This document shows positions 52,613-62,584 of a DNA stretch of 64,000 nucleotides, in pieces. Every line of letters begins with the position of its first letter. The first letter of the stretch is position 1. The stretch comes from Pseudomonas sp. ICMP22404 (GTDB taxonomy: Bacteria > Pseudomonadota > Gammaproteobacteria > Pseudomonadales > Pseudomonadaceae): the NCBI RefSeq assembly GCF_006227205.1, contig NZ_VCNG01000002.1, positions 248,001-312,000 of the forward strand, in the 5' to 3' direction. The notes beneath the pieces are model-generated. The model was not told the origin of the DNA. It was given only the letters and a program-made list of their open reading frames with translations, and made no database searches. Made by a program: the position numbers and the translations under genes.

Positions 52613-53610
52613 GGCCGGTCCTCCAGGGTCACGATGACTTTACCGAACTGCTCTCCGGCTTCCAGGTAACGATGGGCCTCGACGATTTCTTCGAAGGCAA
52701 AGGTCTTGGCGATCACCGGGGACAGGCTGCCATCAACCAGGCCGCTGGATACGAACCTCTTGCCTTGGGCAAACAGGACGGGATCGTTGACGATTTCATG
52801 CAGAAGGTATCCCCGCAACGTCAGGCTTTTTCCCAGCACGGTGAACAGCGGAAAGGGCGAAGGTTCGCTGCTCAGGGCGCCGTATTCGATGATGATGCCG
52901 CCGCGACAGGTGGCGTCCGCCAGTTGCTCGATAGCCGGACCGCCCACAGGATCGAAGACAACCCGTACGCCATTACCGGCGGTGATGTGCTCGACACGTG
53001 CTGTCAGGTCTTCCACGTCGCTGACGATCACATGGACGGCACCGGCTGCCAGCAGTTTGCGCACCTTCTCCTCGCCACGGGTCACTGCGATAGGAATCGC
53101 TCCTACCCGGTTCGCAATCTGGATGGCGGCCAGGCCTACGCTGCTCGACGCCGCGGTTATCAGCACGAAATCTCCCGCATCCAGCTTTGCCACGGGTAAC
53201 AAGGCGCCCCAGGCCGTGAGATATTGCATCCAGACTCCAGCGGCCTGCTCCATGCTGAGCGAGTCGGGATGCCGGACCAGCATCGCCGCCGGGACGACCG
53301 CTTGCTCGGCATAGGTTCCCCATTGAGCGATGCTCGAAGGGGGGACCAGGCTGACCGGATCACCTATTTCAAAGTCGTGTACGGCGTCGCCCACGGCTTC
53401 GACGAAACCAGCAGCCTCGTACCCGAGTCGGCTGGGGAACTCAGCCTGTTCAAGGTATTGACCGCGCCTGAACATCGACTCGGCGCGGTTGAGACCGATG
53501 GCCCTGACTTGGATGCGAACCTCATTGGGTCCGGGCTGGGCGACCGGTAAATCCTCGATCCGCAGAACCTCTGGATCACCGTACTCATAAAACCGAACGA
53601 CACGTGTCAT
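52609..53610 (-). CDS. MDR-type zinc-free quinone oxidoreductase-like protein
   Basis: This 333-residue medium-chain reductase has the GroES-like N-domain (LPVAQPGPNEVRIQVRAIGLNRAESMFRRGQY, split) and a Rossmann domain (VLITAASSSVGLAAIQIANRVGAIPIAVTRG). The zinc-ligand Cys/His residues of alcohol dehydrogenases are missing, so it belongs with quinone oxidoreductases (QOR). It is co-transcribed with the MFS gene. It probably reduces quinones or enones with NADPH as part of a detoxification unit. Confidence 0.87.
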   Translation of the reverse strand: MTRVVRFYEYGDPEVLRIEDLPVAQPGPNEVRIQVRAIGLNRAESMFRRGQYLEQAEFPSRLGYEAAGFVEAVGDAVHDFEIGDPVSLVPPSSIAQWGTYAEQAVVPAAMLVRHPDSLSMEQAAGVWMQYLTAWGALLPVAKLDAGDFVLITAASSSVGLAAIQIANRVGAIPIAVTRGEEKVRKLLAAGAVHVIVSDVEDLTARVEHITAGNGVRVVFDPVGGPAIEQLADATCRGGIIIEYGALSSEPSPFPLFTVLGKSLTLRGYLLHEIVNDPVLFAQGKRFVSSGLVDGSLSPVIAKTFAFEEIVEAHRYLEAGEQFGKVIVTLEDRP

Positions 53611-53688
53611 GGTATTTCTCGCAAGGGTTGGGAACGTTTTCAGTCTAGGGGCGCGTCCAATGCAGAAAAACGCGCTGGAGTTCCGGTG

Positions 53689-56600
53689 TTAACGGATATA
53701 TGTGTCCGCAATGGCAATCGGTTTTCGCTGTGGTAGCCGGCGGCCGACGCTGCGAACCAGCACGTAGAAGAGCGGGGTAAAGAGCAGCCCGAATGCAGTC
53801 ACGCCCAGCATGCCGAAGAACACCGCGACGCCCATGGCCTGGCGCATCTCCGACCCCGCACCGGTAGAAATCACCAGGGGAACAACGCCCATCACGAAGG
53901 CAATCGAGGTCATCAGGATTGGTCGAAGCCTCAGCTTGCTGGCCTCCCAGGCGGCGCTCAGAGGGGTATGCCCCTGGCGCTCCAGATCCCTTGCAAACTC
54001 AACGATCAGGATCGCGTTCTTGGACGCCAGGCCCACCAGCACCATCAGGCCGATCTGGGTGAAGATGTTGTTATCGCCTCCAGTCAGCCAGACGCCCGCC
54101 AAGGCAGAGAGCACACCCATTGGCACGATCAGAATCACCGCCAGCGGCAACAAAAGGCTTTCGTACAGTGCCGCCAATACCAGGAAAACCAGTAGCGTGC
54201 TGACCGCCAGCACCCAGCCGGTCGCGTTACCGGCCAACCGCTGCTGGTAGGTCAGATCGGTCCACTCCATGCGTATGCCCTGGGGCAGGGTCTGCCGGGC
54301 GATGCGCTCGATGGCCGCTTCCGCCTGGCCCGAGGAATAGCCAGGAGCAGGCGCGCCATTAACGTCCGCCGCTGTAAACGCGTTGTAATGCACGACCATT
54401 TCGGGCCCGTAACCGGGGTTGACCGACAACAACGTCGATAGGGGCACCATGTCGCCGTATGCATTGCGTACCTTCAAGCGCGAGATGTCTTCGGGATTGG
54501 CCCTGAAGGGTGCGTCTGCCTGCGCCCGAACCTGGTACACGCGCCCGAAAAGGTTGAAGTCGTTGACGTACAGAGAACCCAGGTAAATCTGCAGGGTTTC
54601 GAATACGTCTGTCACCGAGACGCCGAGCTGCTTGGCTTTGACCCGGTCGAGATCGACATCCAGTTGAGGCACGTTTATCTGGTAACTGGAGAACAGTGGT
54701 CCCAGTTCCGGTGCTTTGGCAGCCTCGGTCATGAACGCTTTGACCGCGCTGTCGAGAGCGACATACCCCAGGCTCGCCCGGTCCTCGATCTGCAATTTGA
54801 ATCCGCCGAGCGTTCCCAGGCCCAGGACGGGTGGAGGTGGGAAGACCGCGGTGAAGGACTGCGCAATCCTTTTGAATTCGCCATTGAGGTCTGCCGCTAT
54901 CCGGTTCGCTCCCAGCGCGTCGCCGGAGCGTTCGGCAAATGGCTTGAGAATCACGAAAATGATTCCGGAGCTTGAAGAGTTCATCAGGCCGTTGACGGAC
55001 ATGCCGGGAAATTCGAGGGTATGGGCAACGCCAGGGTGTTTGAGCGCGATGTCATTCATTTGCTGTATGACATGCTCGGTGCGATCCAGCGAGGCGCCGG
55101 CGGGCAGTTGGGCGAAGCCCACCAGGAACTCCTTGTCCTGGGCCGGAACGAATCCCGTCGGCAGGGTGTGGCTGAGCCATGCGCAGGCACACAGCAGAAC
55201 GCTGAATAAGGCGAACGTCCTGCCTTTGTGTGCCAGGACCCCGCGCACGCCGGCGCCATAGCGGTCCTCGGCTTGCTTGAATCGACGATTGAAACCCTGG
55301 AAAAATCGCCCCATGACTTTGTCGATCCCACGCTCCAGTGGATCCTTCGGTGCGCCATGGGGCTTGAGCAGCAGGGCGCAGAGGGCTGGGGAAAGCGTCA
55401 GCGAATTGAACGCCGAGATCACCGTGGAAATCGCAATGGTCAAGGCGAACTGGCGGTAGAAGCCGCCGGAAAGACCGGGCATGAACGCCAACGGAATGAA
55501 TACGCAAACCAGCGTCAGGGTGATGGCTATGATCGGTTTGCTGACTTCTGCCATTGCTCGATGAGTCGCCTGGTGAGGGGACAAGCCTTGGCTGATATTG
55601 CGTTCGACGTTTTCCACCACCACGATTGCGTCATCGACAACGATGCCGATCGCCAATACCAGGCCAAACAACGACAAGGCATTGATGGAAAATCCGAACG
55701 CCAGCAAGAACGCCAGTGTGCCGACGACTGATATCGGCACGGCCAGCAGCGGGATGACGGATGCACGCCAAGTCTGCAGGAACACGATGACGACCAGCAC
55801 GACCAGCACGATGGCTTCGAACAGGGTACTGATGACCGCGTCGATGCTGGAACGAACGAACTGGGTCGGGTCGAAGACGATTTTGTAATCGACGCCCGCC
55901 GGCATATCGGTCTTGGCTTGAGCCATGATCTCCCGGGCACGGGCAGAGATATCCAGGGCGTTGCCGCCCGCCATCTGGAACACCCCGAAGCCCACCGCTG
56001 GCTGTCCGTCTACCAGCGAGCGAAGCGCGTAGGTGGAAGCCGCCAACTCGATCCGGGCCACATCGCGCAAATACGTCACGCCCCCGTCCGGCACCGTCTT
56101 GATGACGATGTTGCCGAATTCCTCTTCGGTTTTCAGGCGACCCTGGGCATTGACCGAGAGCTGCAGCGGGACGCCGGCGCGCATGGGCGAAGCGCCTATG
56201 ACGCCGGCCGCGACCTGGATGTTCTGCTCCCGGATGGCCTGGACCACCTCACCGGCGGTGAGGCCTCGCTGCGCCACGCTGTCGGGGTCGATCCAGATCC
56301 GCATGGCGTAATCGCCGCCGCCCCAGATACGTACTTCGCCGACGCCAGGTATGCGCTCAAGCTGGCTCTTGATGTTCAGGATGCCGTAGTTGCGCAGGTA
56401 GTTGGCGTCGTATTCATTGTTGGGCGACACCAGATGGATCGCCAGGGTCTGGGTCGATGACGATTTGCTGGTGGTGACGCCCAGGTTCAACACGTCGGCC
56501 GGAAGGCGCGGCAAGGCCTCGGAGACGCGGTTCTGCACCAGTTGCTGAGCCTTGTCGGGATCGGTACCCAAGGCGAACGTCACGTTGATCGCCAACGTCC

Positions 56601-56862
56601 CATCGCTGTTGGCCTGGGATTGCATATACAACATGCCTTCCACGCCGTTGATGCGCTCTTCAAGGGGCGCGGCAACGCTTTCAGCCACCACCTTGGGGTT
56701 GGCGCCTGGATATTGAGCGTTCACCACGATCAGCGGCGGCACGACATCTGGGTATTCCGACACTGGCAAACGCGCCAATGAGAGGATGCCGGCCAACAAT
56801 ACAAGGGCGCTGAGTACGCCGGAAAAAATCGGGCGGTCGATGAAAAATCCGGAAATATTCAT
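53689..56862 (-). CDS. RND efflux permease (HAE1, MexF-like)
   Basis: This inner-membrane pump of about 1057 residues begins MNISGFFIDRPIFSGVLSALVLLAG, the standard HAE1 start. The proton-relay pair Asp-Asp appears in IGIVVDDAIVVVENVERN (about 405), followed by PHQATHRAMAEVSKPIIAITL. The second large loop and the GLASKNAILIVEFARDL segment near residue 940 complete the family pattern. MexF is the closest type I recognise. The ATG overlaps the adaptor stop by one base (TGATG). No outer-membrane channel gene follows; a quinone-reductase gene stands 78 bp downstream. It would need a shared channel such as OprM/OprN encoded elsewhere. Confidence 0.92.
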   Translation of the reverse strand: MNISGFFIDRPIFSGVLSALVLLAGILSLARLPVSEYPDVVPPLIVVNAQYPGANPKVVAESVAAPLEERINGVEGMLYMQSQANSDGTLAINVTFALGTDPDKAQQLVQNRVSEALPRLPADVLNLGVTTSKSSSTQTLAIHLVSPNNEYDANYLRNYGILNIKSQLERIPGVGEVRIWGGGDYAMRIWIDPDSVAQRGLTAGEVVQAIREQNIQVAAGVIGASPMRAGVPLQLSVNAQGRLKTEEEFGNIVIKTVPDGGVTYLRDVARIELAASTYALRSLVDGQPAVGFGVFQMAGGNALDISARAREIMAQAKTDMPAGVDYKIVFDPTQFVRSSIDAVISTLFEAIVLVVLVVIVFLQTWRASVIPLLAVPISVVGTLAFLLAFGFSINALSLFGLVLAIGIVVDDAIVVVENVERNISQGLSPHQATHRAMAEVSKPIIAITLTLVCVFIPLAFMPGLSGGFYRQFALTIAISTVISAFNSLTLSPALCALLLKPHGAPKDPLERGIDKVMGRFFQGFNRRFKQAEDRYGAGVRGVLAHKGRTFALFSVLLCACAWLSHTLPTGFVPAQDKEFLVGFAQLPAGASLDRTEHVIQQMNDIALKHPGVAHTLEFPGMSVNGLMNSSSSGIIFVILKPFAERSGDALGANRIAADLNGEFKRIAQSFTAVFPPPPVLGLGTLGGFKLQIEDRASLGYVALDSAVKAFMTEAAKAPELGPLFSSYQINVPQLDVDLDRVKAKQLGVSVTDVFETLQIYLGSLYVNDFNLFGRVYQVRAQADAPFRANPEDISRLKVRNAYGDMVPLSTLLSVNPGYGPEMVVHYNAFTAADVNGAPAPGYSSGQAEAAIERIARQTLPQGIRMEWTDLTYQQRLAGNATGWVLAVSTLLVFLVLAALYESLLLPLAVILIVPMGVLSALAGVWLTGGDNNIFTQIGLMVLVGLASKNAILIVEFARDLERQGHTPLSAAWEASKLRLRPILMTSIAFVMGVVPLVISTGAGSEMRQAMGVAVFFGMLGVTAFGLLFTPLFYVLVRSVGRRLPQRKPIAIADTYIR

Positions 56863-58028
56863 CACTGTTGCGCCTGTGGCTGTGACGGTGCGCGTACCGG
56901 CGCAACCTGGGTGCCCGGCGTCGCCAGGTGCAAGGAACTCACGACAACCTGTTCCTCGGGTTCGATACCTTGATCGATGACACGTAGCGCACCCTGGCGT
57001 ATCCCAGGCTTGACCTGCCGGTACTGGACGCGGTCTTCGGCATCGACTACCAGCACGTACTTTTTGTCCTGGTCGGTGCCGATGGCGCTGTCGTCAACCA
57101 AGGTAGCGGGGCGGCTGGCACTGCCCGGCAGCAGCACCCTGGCAAACAGGCCCGGGCGCAGTTCCCCGTTGCTGTTGTCGAAACTGGCCCTGACCCGGAT
57201 AGTGGCCGACCGGGTGTCCAGCCGGTTGTCCAGGGAGCTCAGCTTGCCTTTGCGCGGATAACCTTCTTCGTGGGCCAACCCGAGCATGACCGGTACCGCA
57301 TCGCCCGCCGGGCGGCTGCCCAGGTAACGCAGAAAGGTTTGCTCATCCACGTCGAAGTCAGCGTAGATCGGCGAGATCGACACCAGATTAGTCAGGGCCG
57401 TGGATCGTTCGCCCACATCGACGATATTGCCCGGCGTCACTTCTACCCGTGACGCCCGACCGTCAAACGGCGCGAGAATGCGGGTGTGTTCAAGATCGAG
57501 CCTTGCCAGCTCGACCCTGGCCTGGGCCTCATTGACCCTGGCCTGGGCTTCGTTGGCGCTCTGTATGCGCTTGTCCAGGTCGGTTTTTGCGATGGCATTG
57601 CTGGTAATCAGATGCTCGTAGCGCTCCAGCTCTTTCTGGGCAAACACACTCATCGATCTGGCTGCCACAAGCGCGGCTTGAGCTTGTTGCAGCGCCGCTG
57701 CATAAGGCCGCGGGTCGATTTCGAACATCAGGTCGCCTTTACGCAGCATCGCGCCGTCCTTGAAGTGCACGCTGATGAGCGTGCCGGCCACTAGAGGCTT
57801 GATGACTGCGGTGTCGGTGGCGACCAGGCGACCGGTATAGCTTTGCCAGTCGACGACATCACGGGTGACGGCGGCCATCACTTGCACTTGGGGCAGCGGT
57901 GCGGGGGCGGGGTTAGCCTGGGCAACCGGCGACTTCATGCTGATTGCGAAGCCGGCAAGCGCCGCCAGCACCAATGCGCCCAGTGCCCAGGCGGGCACGC
58001 CGCTCAACCTGCGAGTAAACGATGACAT
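56862..58028 (-). CDS. RND periplasmic adaptor (MexE-like membrane fusion protein)
   Basis: This adaptor of about 388 residues has one N-terminal membrane anchor (VPAWALGALVLAALAGFAISM) and no lipobox Cys, unlike MexE/MexA, which are lipoproteins. It has lipoyl half-motifs (RDVVDWQSYTGRLVATDTAVIKPLV; ILAPFDGRASRVEVTPGNIVDVG) flanking a coiled-coil hairpin rich in AQAALVAARS and ANEAQARVNEAQARVELARLDLEH repeats. The ATG at 58028 has AAAGGA at good spacing; the frame is open for 15 more codons. It forms an operon with the pump gene, and possibly the acyltransferase gene 28 bp upstream. Confidence 0.9.
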   Translation of the reverse strand: MSSFTRRLSGVPAWALGALVLAALAGFAISMKSPVAQANPAPAPLPQVQVMAAVTRDVVDWQSYTGRLVATDTAVIKPLVAGTLISVHFKDGAMLRKGDLMFEIDPRPYAAALQQAQAALVAARSMSVFAQKELERYEHLITSNAIAKTDLDKRIQSANEAQARVNEAQARVELARLDLEHTRILAPFDGRASRVEVTPGNIVDVGERSTALTNLVSISPIYADFDVDEQTFLRYLGSRPAGDAVPVMLGLAHEEGYPRKGKLSSLDNRLDTRSATIRVRASFDNSNGELRPGLFARVLLPGSASRPATLVDDSAIGTDQDKKYVLVVDAEDRVQYRQVKPGIRQGALRVIDQGIEPEEQVVVSSLHLATPGTQVAPVRAPSQPQAQQ

Positions 58029-58056
58029 GGCAAGCATCCTTTCTAAATGGAGAAAA

Positions 58057-59205
58057 TCAGATTTGAGGGACACTCAATGGCCGCTCGATCGGCTTGGCCT
58101 TGCCCCAGCGCCGCATGGCGGGCTGCTCAACGAATTTGAATAGCAACCAGCCACCCAGGAGCGACAGGCAGAACGTGGCGGCAAGAATGAAAAACGCCGG
58201 TACAACGGCAAAACGTTGTCCGTCCAACAGTGAGGTCACACACGTCATGATCAGCAGGTGGATCATGTAGAACCCGAACGAAATCTCTCCCAGCCAAACC
58301 ATCAACGGATGCCGAAACCAGGACTTGCGTTGCGCAACGTCGGCGGCAGCCAGGCTGGTGATCAGTAAGGCAATCGGGATGACAGTGGTGAGTGACAGCC
58401 TGTAGATAAAGGGCACTTCTCCTGCGAGGAAGTAAGCCACCGCCGCCAACGCCAGGGCCGGTGCCAGCGGGATGGAAATCCAGCGCCCCGTCGTCAGAAT
58501 ACGCGCCATCAACATGCCGAGAACGAACTCGAACAGCCGCAGTGGCGGAAAGAAGTAAGCCAACCACCACTGATTCAGGGAGATCGGGTATTCGGCGATC
58601 TGCGGTTGGTCGTTGACAGCTTCGGCAATGAGCCAGTGAGTTGCGGCCATGGCGCAGACCGTCATGCCGGCGGTTAGCCAAAGTCGGTTCTCAGGGACCT
58701 TCCACAACGCGCGCAGGAGGAACGGGAACGCCAGGTAGAAAACCAATTCGCAACACAGCGACCAGGACGGGCCGTTGACACTCAGGAACACCGACATATC
58801 CGGCACCCAGGCATGAACCAACAGCAGGTTGGGCAACCAGGCGCTGACGGCGGTCAGCGGTACGGCAAACAGGATCATCGCCAGGACGAAGGTGATCAGG
58901 TGGTTAGGGTAGATCTTTACCAGGCGTCGGCGCCAGAACGCCCCGAGCGTATCGTTCCTGCGGGCGGACCAGGTAATGACGAAACCACTGAGCATGAAAA
59001 AAAACGACACCCCAACCCACCCACCCACGCTGAACAAGCGCTGGAAGCCGGCGACGATGTGCTGGTCGGCAAACGGATTGAATCCGATGATCTTCGTCAG
59101 TGAGGCGTGAAAGAAGAACACCAAGGCTGCTGCGACAAATCGAAACCCCGTCAGGGAATCCAGTCGCACGTTGGCATGGTTGTGGTACAGGCGTGAATGC
59201 GTCAT
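58057..59205 (-). CDS. OafA/YrhL-type membrane acyltransferase
   Basis: This protein of about 382 residues has around ten hydrophobic segments and the acyltransferase_3 start LDSLTGFRFVAAALVFFFHASL (catalytic His in FFHA), followed by GWVGVSFFFMLSGFVITW. Such enzymes O-acetylate polysaccharides, lipids or small molecules. The ATG at 59205 has AAAGG nine bases upstream. It lies 28 bp before the RND adaptor gene, so the three may be co-transcribed, an uncommon pairing. The acceptor is unknown. Confidence 0.87.
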   Translation of the reverse strand: MTHSRLYHNHANVRLDSLTGFRFVAAALVFFFHASLTKIIGFNPFADQHIVAGFQRLFSVGGWVGVSFFFMLSGFVITWSARRNDTLGAFWRRRLVKIYPNHLITFVLAMILFAVPLTAVSAWLPNLLLVHAWVPDMSVFLSVNGPSWSLCCELVFYLAFPFLLRALWKVPENRLWLTAGMTVCAMAATHWLIAEAVNDQPQIAEYPISLNQWWLAYFFPPLRLFEFVLGMLMARILTTGRWISIPLAPALALAAVAYFLAGEVPFIYRLSLTTVIPIALLITSLAAADVAQRKSWFRHPLMVWLGEISFGFYMIHLLIMTCVTSLLDGQRFAVVPAFFILAATFCLSLLGGWLLFKFVEQPAMRRWGKAKPIERPLSVPQI

Positions 59206-59384
59206 GAGTCGATACCTTTCAATAAAGATCCGCGGCACTGGCGAAGGCCTTGGTGCCTGGTCAATTCCATGGGGCAGGTAGCCAAAACAAAGCTGGACAA
59301 CTCAAATTGCATTCGCATGAAGGCCGGCTCTCAAGCCGGTCTTTTCATGATGGACTCCTTATCGCAACGCCAGGCAGGCGTGAT

Positions 59385-60566
59385 TCAAGCGCCGTATACG
59401 GCGTTGCACAGATCGACGGTGAACTGCCCGAACATCCCTTCGAAGGCGGTGTTGGTGAATGCCACGACGGAGATCTCTTGTGCCGGATCGACAAACCAGG
59501 AATGACCAAAAGCCCCGCCCAGGCGCCAGGTACCGACCGACTCCGGCACCTGCGCCGCCTGTGGATCGGTCAGCACGGTGAACCCCAGACCGAACCCACG
59601 GCCTGGCCAGTTGGCGAGTTCCAGGTCGCCGGTCTGGACGGTTCCCATTTCCTTGGCCAGACTCGCTGGCATGAGCGCGCCGCCGCCCTGGCGCAAGGTT
59701 TCCAACAGGGTCAGGAACTCTTCGGCGGAGCCGACCATCCCGGAACCTCCTGAAGGGTAGGCGCTGCTGTCGAGGGCCCGATCCGCCTCCATGCGGATGC
59801 CAGCGGTGTTCTCGAAAACCTCGATCACTTCGACGCCCTTCATGCGACGTGGCGCGGGATCGTCGTTCAGATAGGCAGCCGTCAGCCGGGAAGTGTCGAC
59901 GACATTGAAACGGGTGTCGGACAGGCCTAGGGGCTCGCACACCAGTTGCGAGATCGCGTCGGCCAGGCTGGTTTCACACACCCGTGCGATCAGCGCGCCC
60001 AACACATCGGTCGCGATGGAATACCCCCAATGGGTGCCAGGGCGATACAGCAGCGGCGCGGTAGCCAGCCGCCGGATGTTTTCCTCCAGCGTCAGCGGCG
60101 CGCTTTCCAGCCCGTCACACACACCCGCCTGCGCATAAGCGCCGCCACCCTGGGCTTCGAGAAAACCGTAATTAAGGCCGGCCGTATGACTGAGCAATTG
60201 TCGTAGGCTGATGGACACGCGGGTGCCGTCCGCCAGGGTTGGCTGGAACTCCGGTAACCACCGAGCGATAGGATCATCCAGGCCGATGCGGCCCTGGGCA
60301 ACCAAGGCCAGGGCGGCCGCCGACGTGATAGGTTTTGTCACCGAAGAGAGCCGGAACAAGGCGTCGGTGCGCATCGGCAGGCCAGCCTCTCGGTCAGCCA
60401 GCCCCGCGGCGTTGCGATAGGTGATCTCGCCACGACGGGCGACCAGCACCACGGCTCCCACCAGGCGTTTTTCTTCGATGGCGCTGTTCAGTGCGGCGTC
60501 GATTCGCGCCTGCATGGGGTCAGTGGCGATAGCGCTGGAGTGTTGAATGGTTTCTTTGGCGGTCAT
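59385..60566 (-). CDS. Serine hydrolase of the beta-lactamase/esterase (class C-like) family
   Basis: This protein of about 393 residues has the SxxK motif in LFRLSSVTKPITSAAAL (Ser nucleophile about 84), a Tyr in HTAGLNYGF and a late GGAFGHSWFVDP (HxG-type third motif). No signal peptide is visible from the ATG at 60566, which has AGGGA upstream; the longer open frame to 60770 runs into the divergent LysR gene and is rejected. These are features of EstB-like esterases and penicillin-binding-protein-like hydrolases. It is divergent from a LysR gene, 129 bp away, which probably regulates it. Confidence 0.87.
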   Translation of the reverse strand: MTAKETIQHSSAIATDPMQARIDAALNSAIEEKRLVGAVVLVARRGEITYRNAAGLADREAGLPMRTDALFRLSSVTKPITSAAALALVAQGRIGLDDPIARWLPEFQPTLADGTRVSISLRQLLSHTAGLNYGFLEAQGGGAYAQAGVCDGLESAPLTLEENIRRLATAPLLYRPGTHWGYSIATDVLGALIARVCETSLADAISQLVCEPLGLSDTRFNVVDTSRLTAAYLNDDPAPRRMKGVEVIEVFENTAGIRMEADRALDSSAYPSGGSGMVGSAEEFLTLLETLRQGGGALMPASLAKEMGTVQTGDLELANWPGRGFGLGFTVLTDPQAAQVPESVGTWRLGGAFGHSWFVDPAQEISVVAFTNTAFEGMFGQFTVDLCNAVYGA

Positions 60567-60695
60567 GATCGCGATTCCCTGCTGTAATGGACGTCGCCAT
60601 GCTAGGTCGCAGACGGCAGGGGAAACAGAGGCTAGAATTCCGGACACATCGGACGTTTCGTTCCGCAATGCATAACGCAAACTCAAGGAGAGAGC

Positions 60696-61574
60696 GTGGA
60701 CAACCTCAGCGGAATCTCGGTTTTCGTCCAGGTCGCCGAAACCCGCAGCTTCGTCGCGGCGGGACGACAACTGGGCGTGTCGTCATCGGCAATTGGCAAA
60801 AGCGTCGCACGCCTGGAACAGCGCCTGGGCGTCAGGCTGTTTCATCGCAGTACCCGCAGCATCAACCTGACGGCGGAGGGCATGCTTTTCCTGAACCGCT
60901 GCCAGCGGGTGCTCAATGAACTGGAAGCGGCGGAGCTGGAGTTGTCGAGCACCAGTAGCGAACCGCGCGGCAAGCTGCGCGTGAGCCTGCCTTTGGCCGG
61001 GCAGTTCCTGTTCACGTTGTTGTCCCGCTTTGCCAAGCGATACCCGGACATCCATCTGGAACTCGACTTCAGCGATCGCTTGGTGGATGTCGTGGAGGAG
61101 GGCTTTGATGCGGTGGTCAGGACCGGTGAGTTGAATGACTCCCGCCTGGTGGCGCGGCGATTGGGCGCTTTCCGTTTCCTGCTGGTGGGCGCCCCGGCCT
61201 ATTTTCAGGCTCAGGGTACGCCCGCGGACGCCGACGACTTGAGCAACCATGACTGCCTGTTATACCGGGTGCCATCCACCGGCAAGCTTGAGCGCTGGCC
61301 GCTACCGGATAAAGCCCGCAACGGCGCGCAGGACCTGCGGGCCGTGCTGGTCTGCAACAATATCGACATGCTTTTCAACGCTGCGATCGAGGGTCGGGGC
61401 ATCGCCTGCCTGCCGGAGTTCGCCGTCAAGGAGGCCCTTGAGTCCGGAGCGTTGAAGGCCGTGCTCACCCAAGAGGTAACCCGCACCATCCACTTCAGCG
61501 TGCTGTGGCCGCCAAACCGCTTCATCACGCCCAAGCTGCGCTGTTTCGTGGATTTTATTTCCGTGCATATGTAA
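60696..61574 (+). CDS. LysR-family regulator
   Basis: This 292-residue protein uses a GTG start (MDNLSGISVFVQVAE) after AAGGAGAGA. It has an HTH (SFVAAGRQLGVSSSAIGKSVARLE, RLFHRSTRSINLTAEG) and a C-domain of the common LysR subgroup that ends PxLRCFVDFISVHM. It is divergent from the serine hydrolase gene, the classical layout for a LysR protein and its target. The acyltransferase and RND pump genes lie farther along the same strand as the hydrolase and may be part of its regulon. Confidence 0.87.
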   Translation: MDNLSGISVFVQVAETRSFVAAGRQLGVSSSAIGKSVARLEQRLGVRLFHRSTRSINLTAEGMLFLNRCQRVLNELEAAELELSSTSSEPRGKLRVSLPLAGQFLFTLLSRFAKRYPDIHLELDFSDRLVDVVEEGFDAVVRTGELNDSRLVARRLGAFRFLLVGAPAYFQAQGTPADADDLSNHDCLLYRVPSTGKLERWPLPDKARNGAQDLRAVLVCNNIDMLFNAAIEGRGIACLPEFAVKEALESGALKAVLTQEVTRTIHFSVLWPPNRFITPKLRCFVDFISVHM

Positions 61575-61910
61575 GGGGCGCGGCGTGGAGCGATGGTGGG
61601 TGCAGGACAGGACCAACACATTCTCATGCCTGAGGGGAACAGTTCGTGCAGAACCAGTAAGTGGAGTGGCCAACTAATCCCGGACACGACGTTAATTTTT
61701 TCTCGGCCTGCGCCGGTGCCAGCCCGTGAGCGGTCATGTAGCCACGCTCGGTATTCCTGGGTTATGGGGTGCAATAAGTCTGCGCGTCGCTCGCGTCCCA
61801 CCGTCACCACACGACTCAACAAGAAGGACTCAACACAGTTTGATTCAAGTCAAACAACGACGCTCGTCGGGCGTCATGCTCTGAGCCATACGTTGGGGCA
61901 GGGCCCGGTC
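61575..61910. other. 336-bp intergenic region before the hemolysin cluster
   Basis: No gene with good start or coding character is seen. Its last part holds the ANR/FNR-like box at 61840-61853. GGGCAGGG before the ATG at 61911 is a possible ribosome site. Confidence 0.5.
61840..61853. promoter_or_regulatory. ANR/FNR-like box (TTGAT-TCAA-GTCAA)
   Basis: It matches the consensus TTGAT-N4-ATCAA at nine of ten positions and lies inside a larger inverted repeat (GTTTGA and TCAAAC). It stands 57 bp before the start of the small membrane protein gene. Oxygen-dependent control of the downstream cluster by ANR or a relative is suggested. Confidence 0.55.
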
Positions 61911-62366
61911 ATGACAGTCAAAGGATTCGTTGATGTGGTTCATACCTTCCGCGCCCGCTGGCGGGGAATGGCGGAGCGGTTCCCCGGTTTTCGATCTGGC
62001 GCAAGCGTCTGGAGGAGGGAGGCAATTATCTTGTTGGCCACCCTGGTGATGCTGGCGATGGGTTATTTCGTCACGCTTCACTTCGCCTCGCGTGCCGTAC
62101 AGTCTTTGATAAGCACCTGCACCGCGCAGCTGGAAATTGAATTTGAAATAGCCGAAATAGATTATCCGCGAAGGGCGTCGCCGCGAGCCCTATGTCAATG
62201 CGTGGCCCAGGCGCTCTTGGAAAAAAACAGCCTCGTTTCCCTGGCATTGGTCGATGGTCTGGGTCTTGATCCGATCAACCTTGAACCCGTGACTGAGGAG
62301 GATTCGCAGCAGTGCATAGATGCCTTATGGCTTCCCGATATCGAACTCGGCGGGCTGGCCCGTTGA
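61911..62366 (+). CDS. Hypothetical membrane protein
   Basis: This 151-residue protein has one clear membrane segment (AIILLATLVMLAMGYFVTL, about 45-63) after a basic N-terminus, followed by a soluble part with three Cys (STCTAQLEIEF, LCQCVAQALL) and a C-terminal EEDSQQCIDALWLPDIELGG. I do not recognise the family. The ATG at 61911 has GGGCAGGG upstream; the frame is open for another 106 codons but those lack coding character. It precedes the thermostable hemolysin gene by 218 bp on the same strand. Confidence 0.5.
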   Translation: MTVKGFVDVVHTFRARWRGMAERFPGFRSGASVWRREAIILLATLVMLAMGYFVTLHFASRAVQSLISTCTAQLEIEFEIAEIDYPRRASPRALCQCVAQALLEKNSLVSLALVDGLGLDPINLEPVTEEDSQQCIDALWLPDIELGGLAR

Positions 62367-62584
62367 ATAGGCGCGGTTGCCCTGACCTGGTGTGTTGATC
62401 AACTCGTCCGCTTGGTCATGTCCAGGTGGCCGTTCGGTTACGCATTCACTGCCTCGTCGTTCGGACTTCAGTCCGACTGGAACTGCGTTCTGATTGGCCG
62501 CCTGCCTTGGCATGCCATCTTCAGACTTCGTTAAGACAAGGCCTCGATACTCCCCAGCAACACGTTTATGGAGAGCATCGGCCC

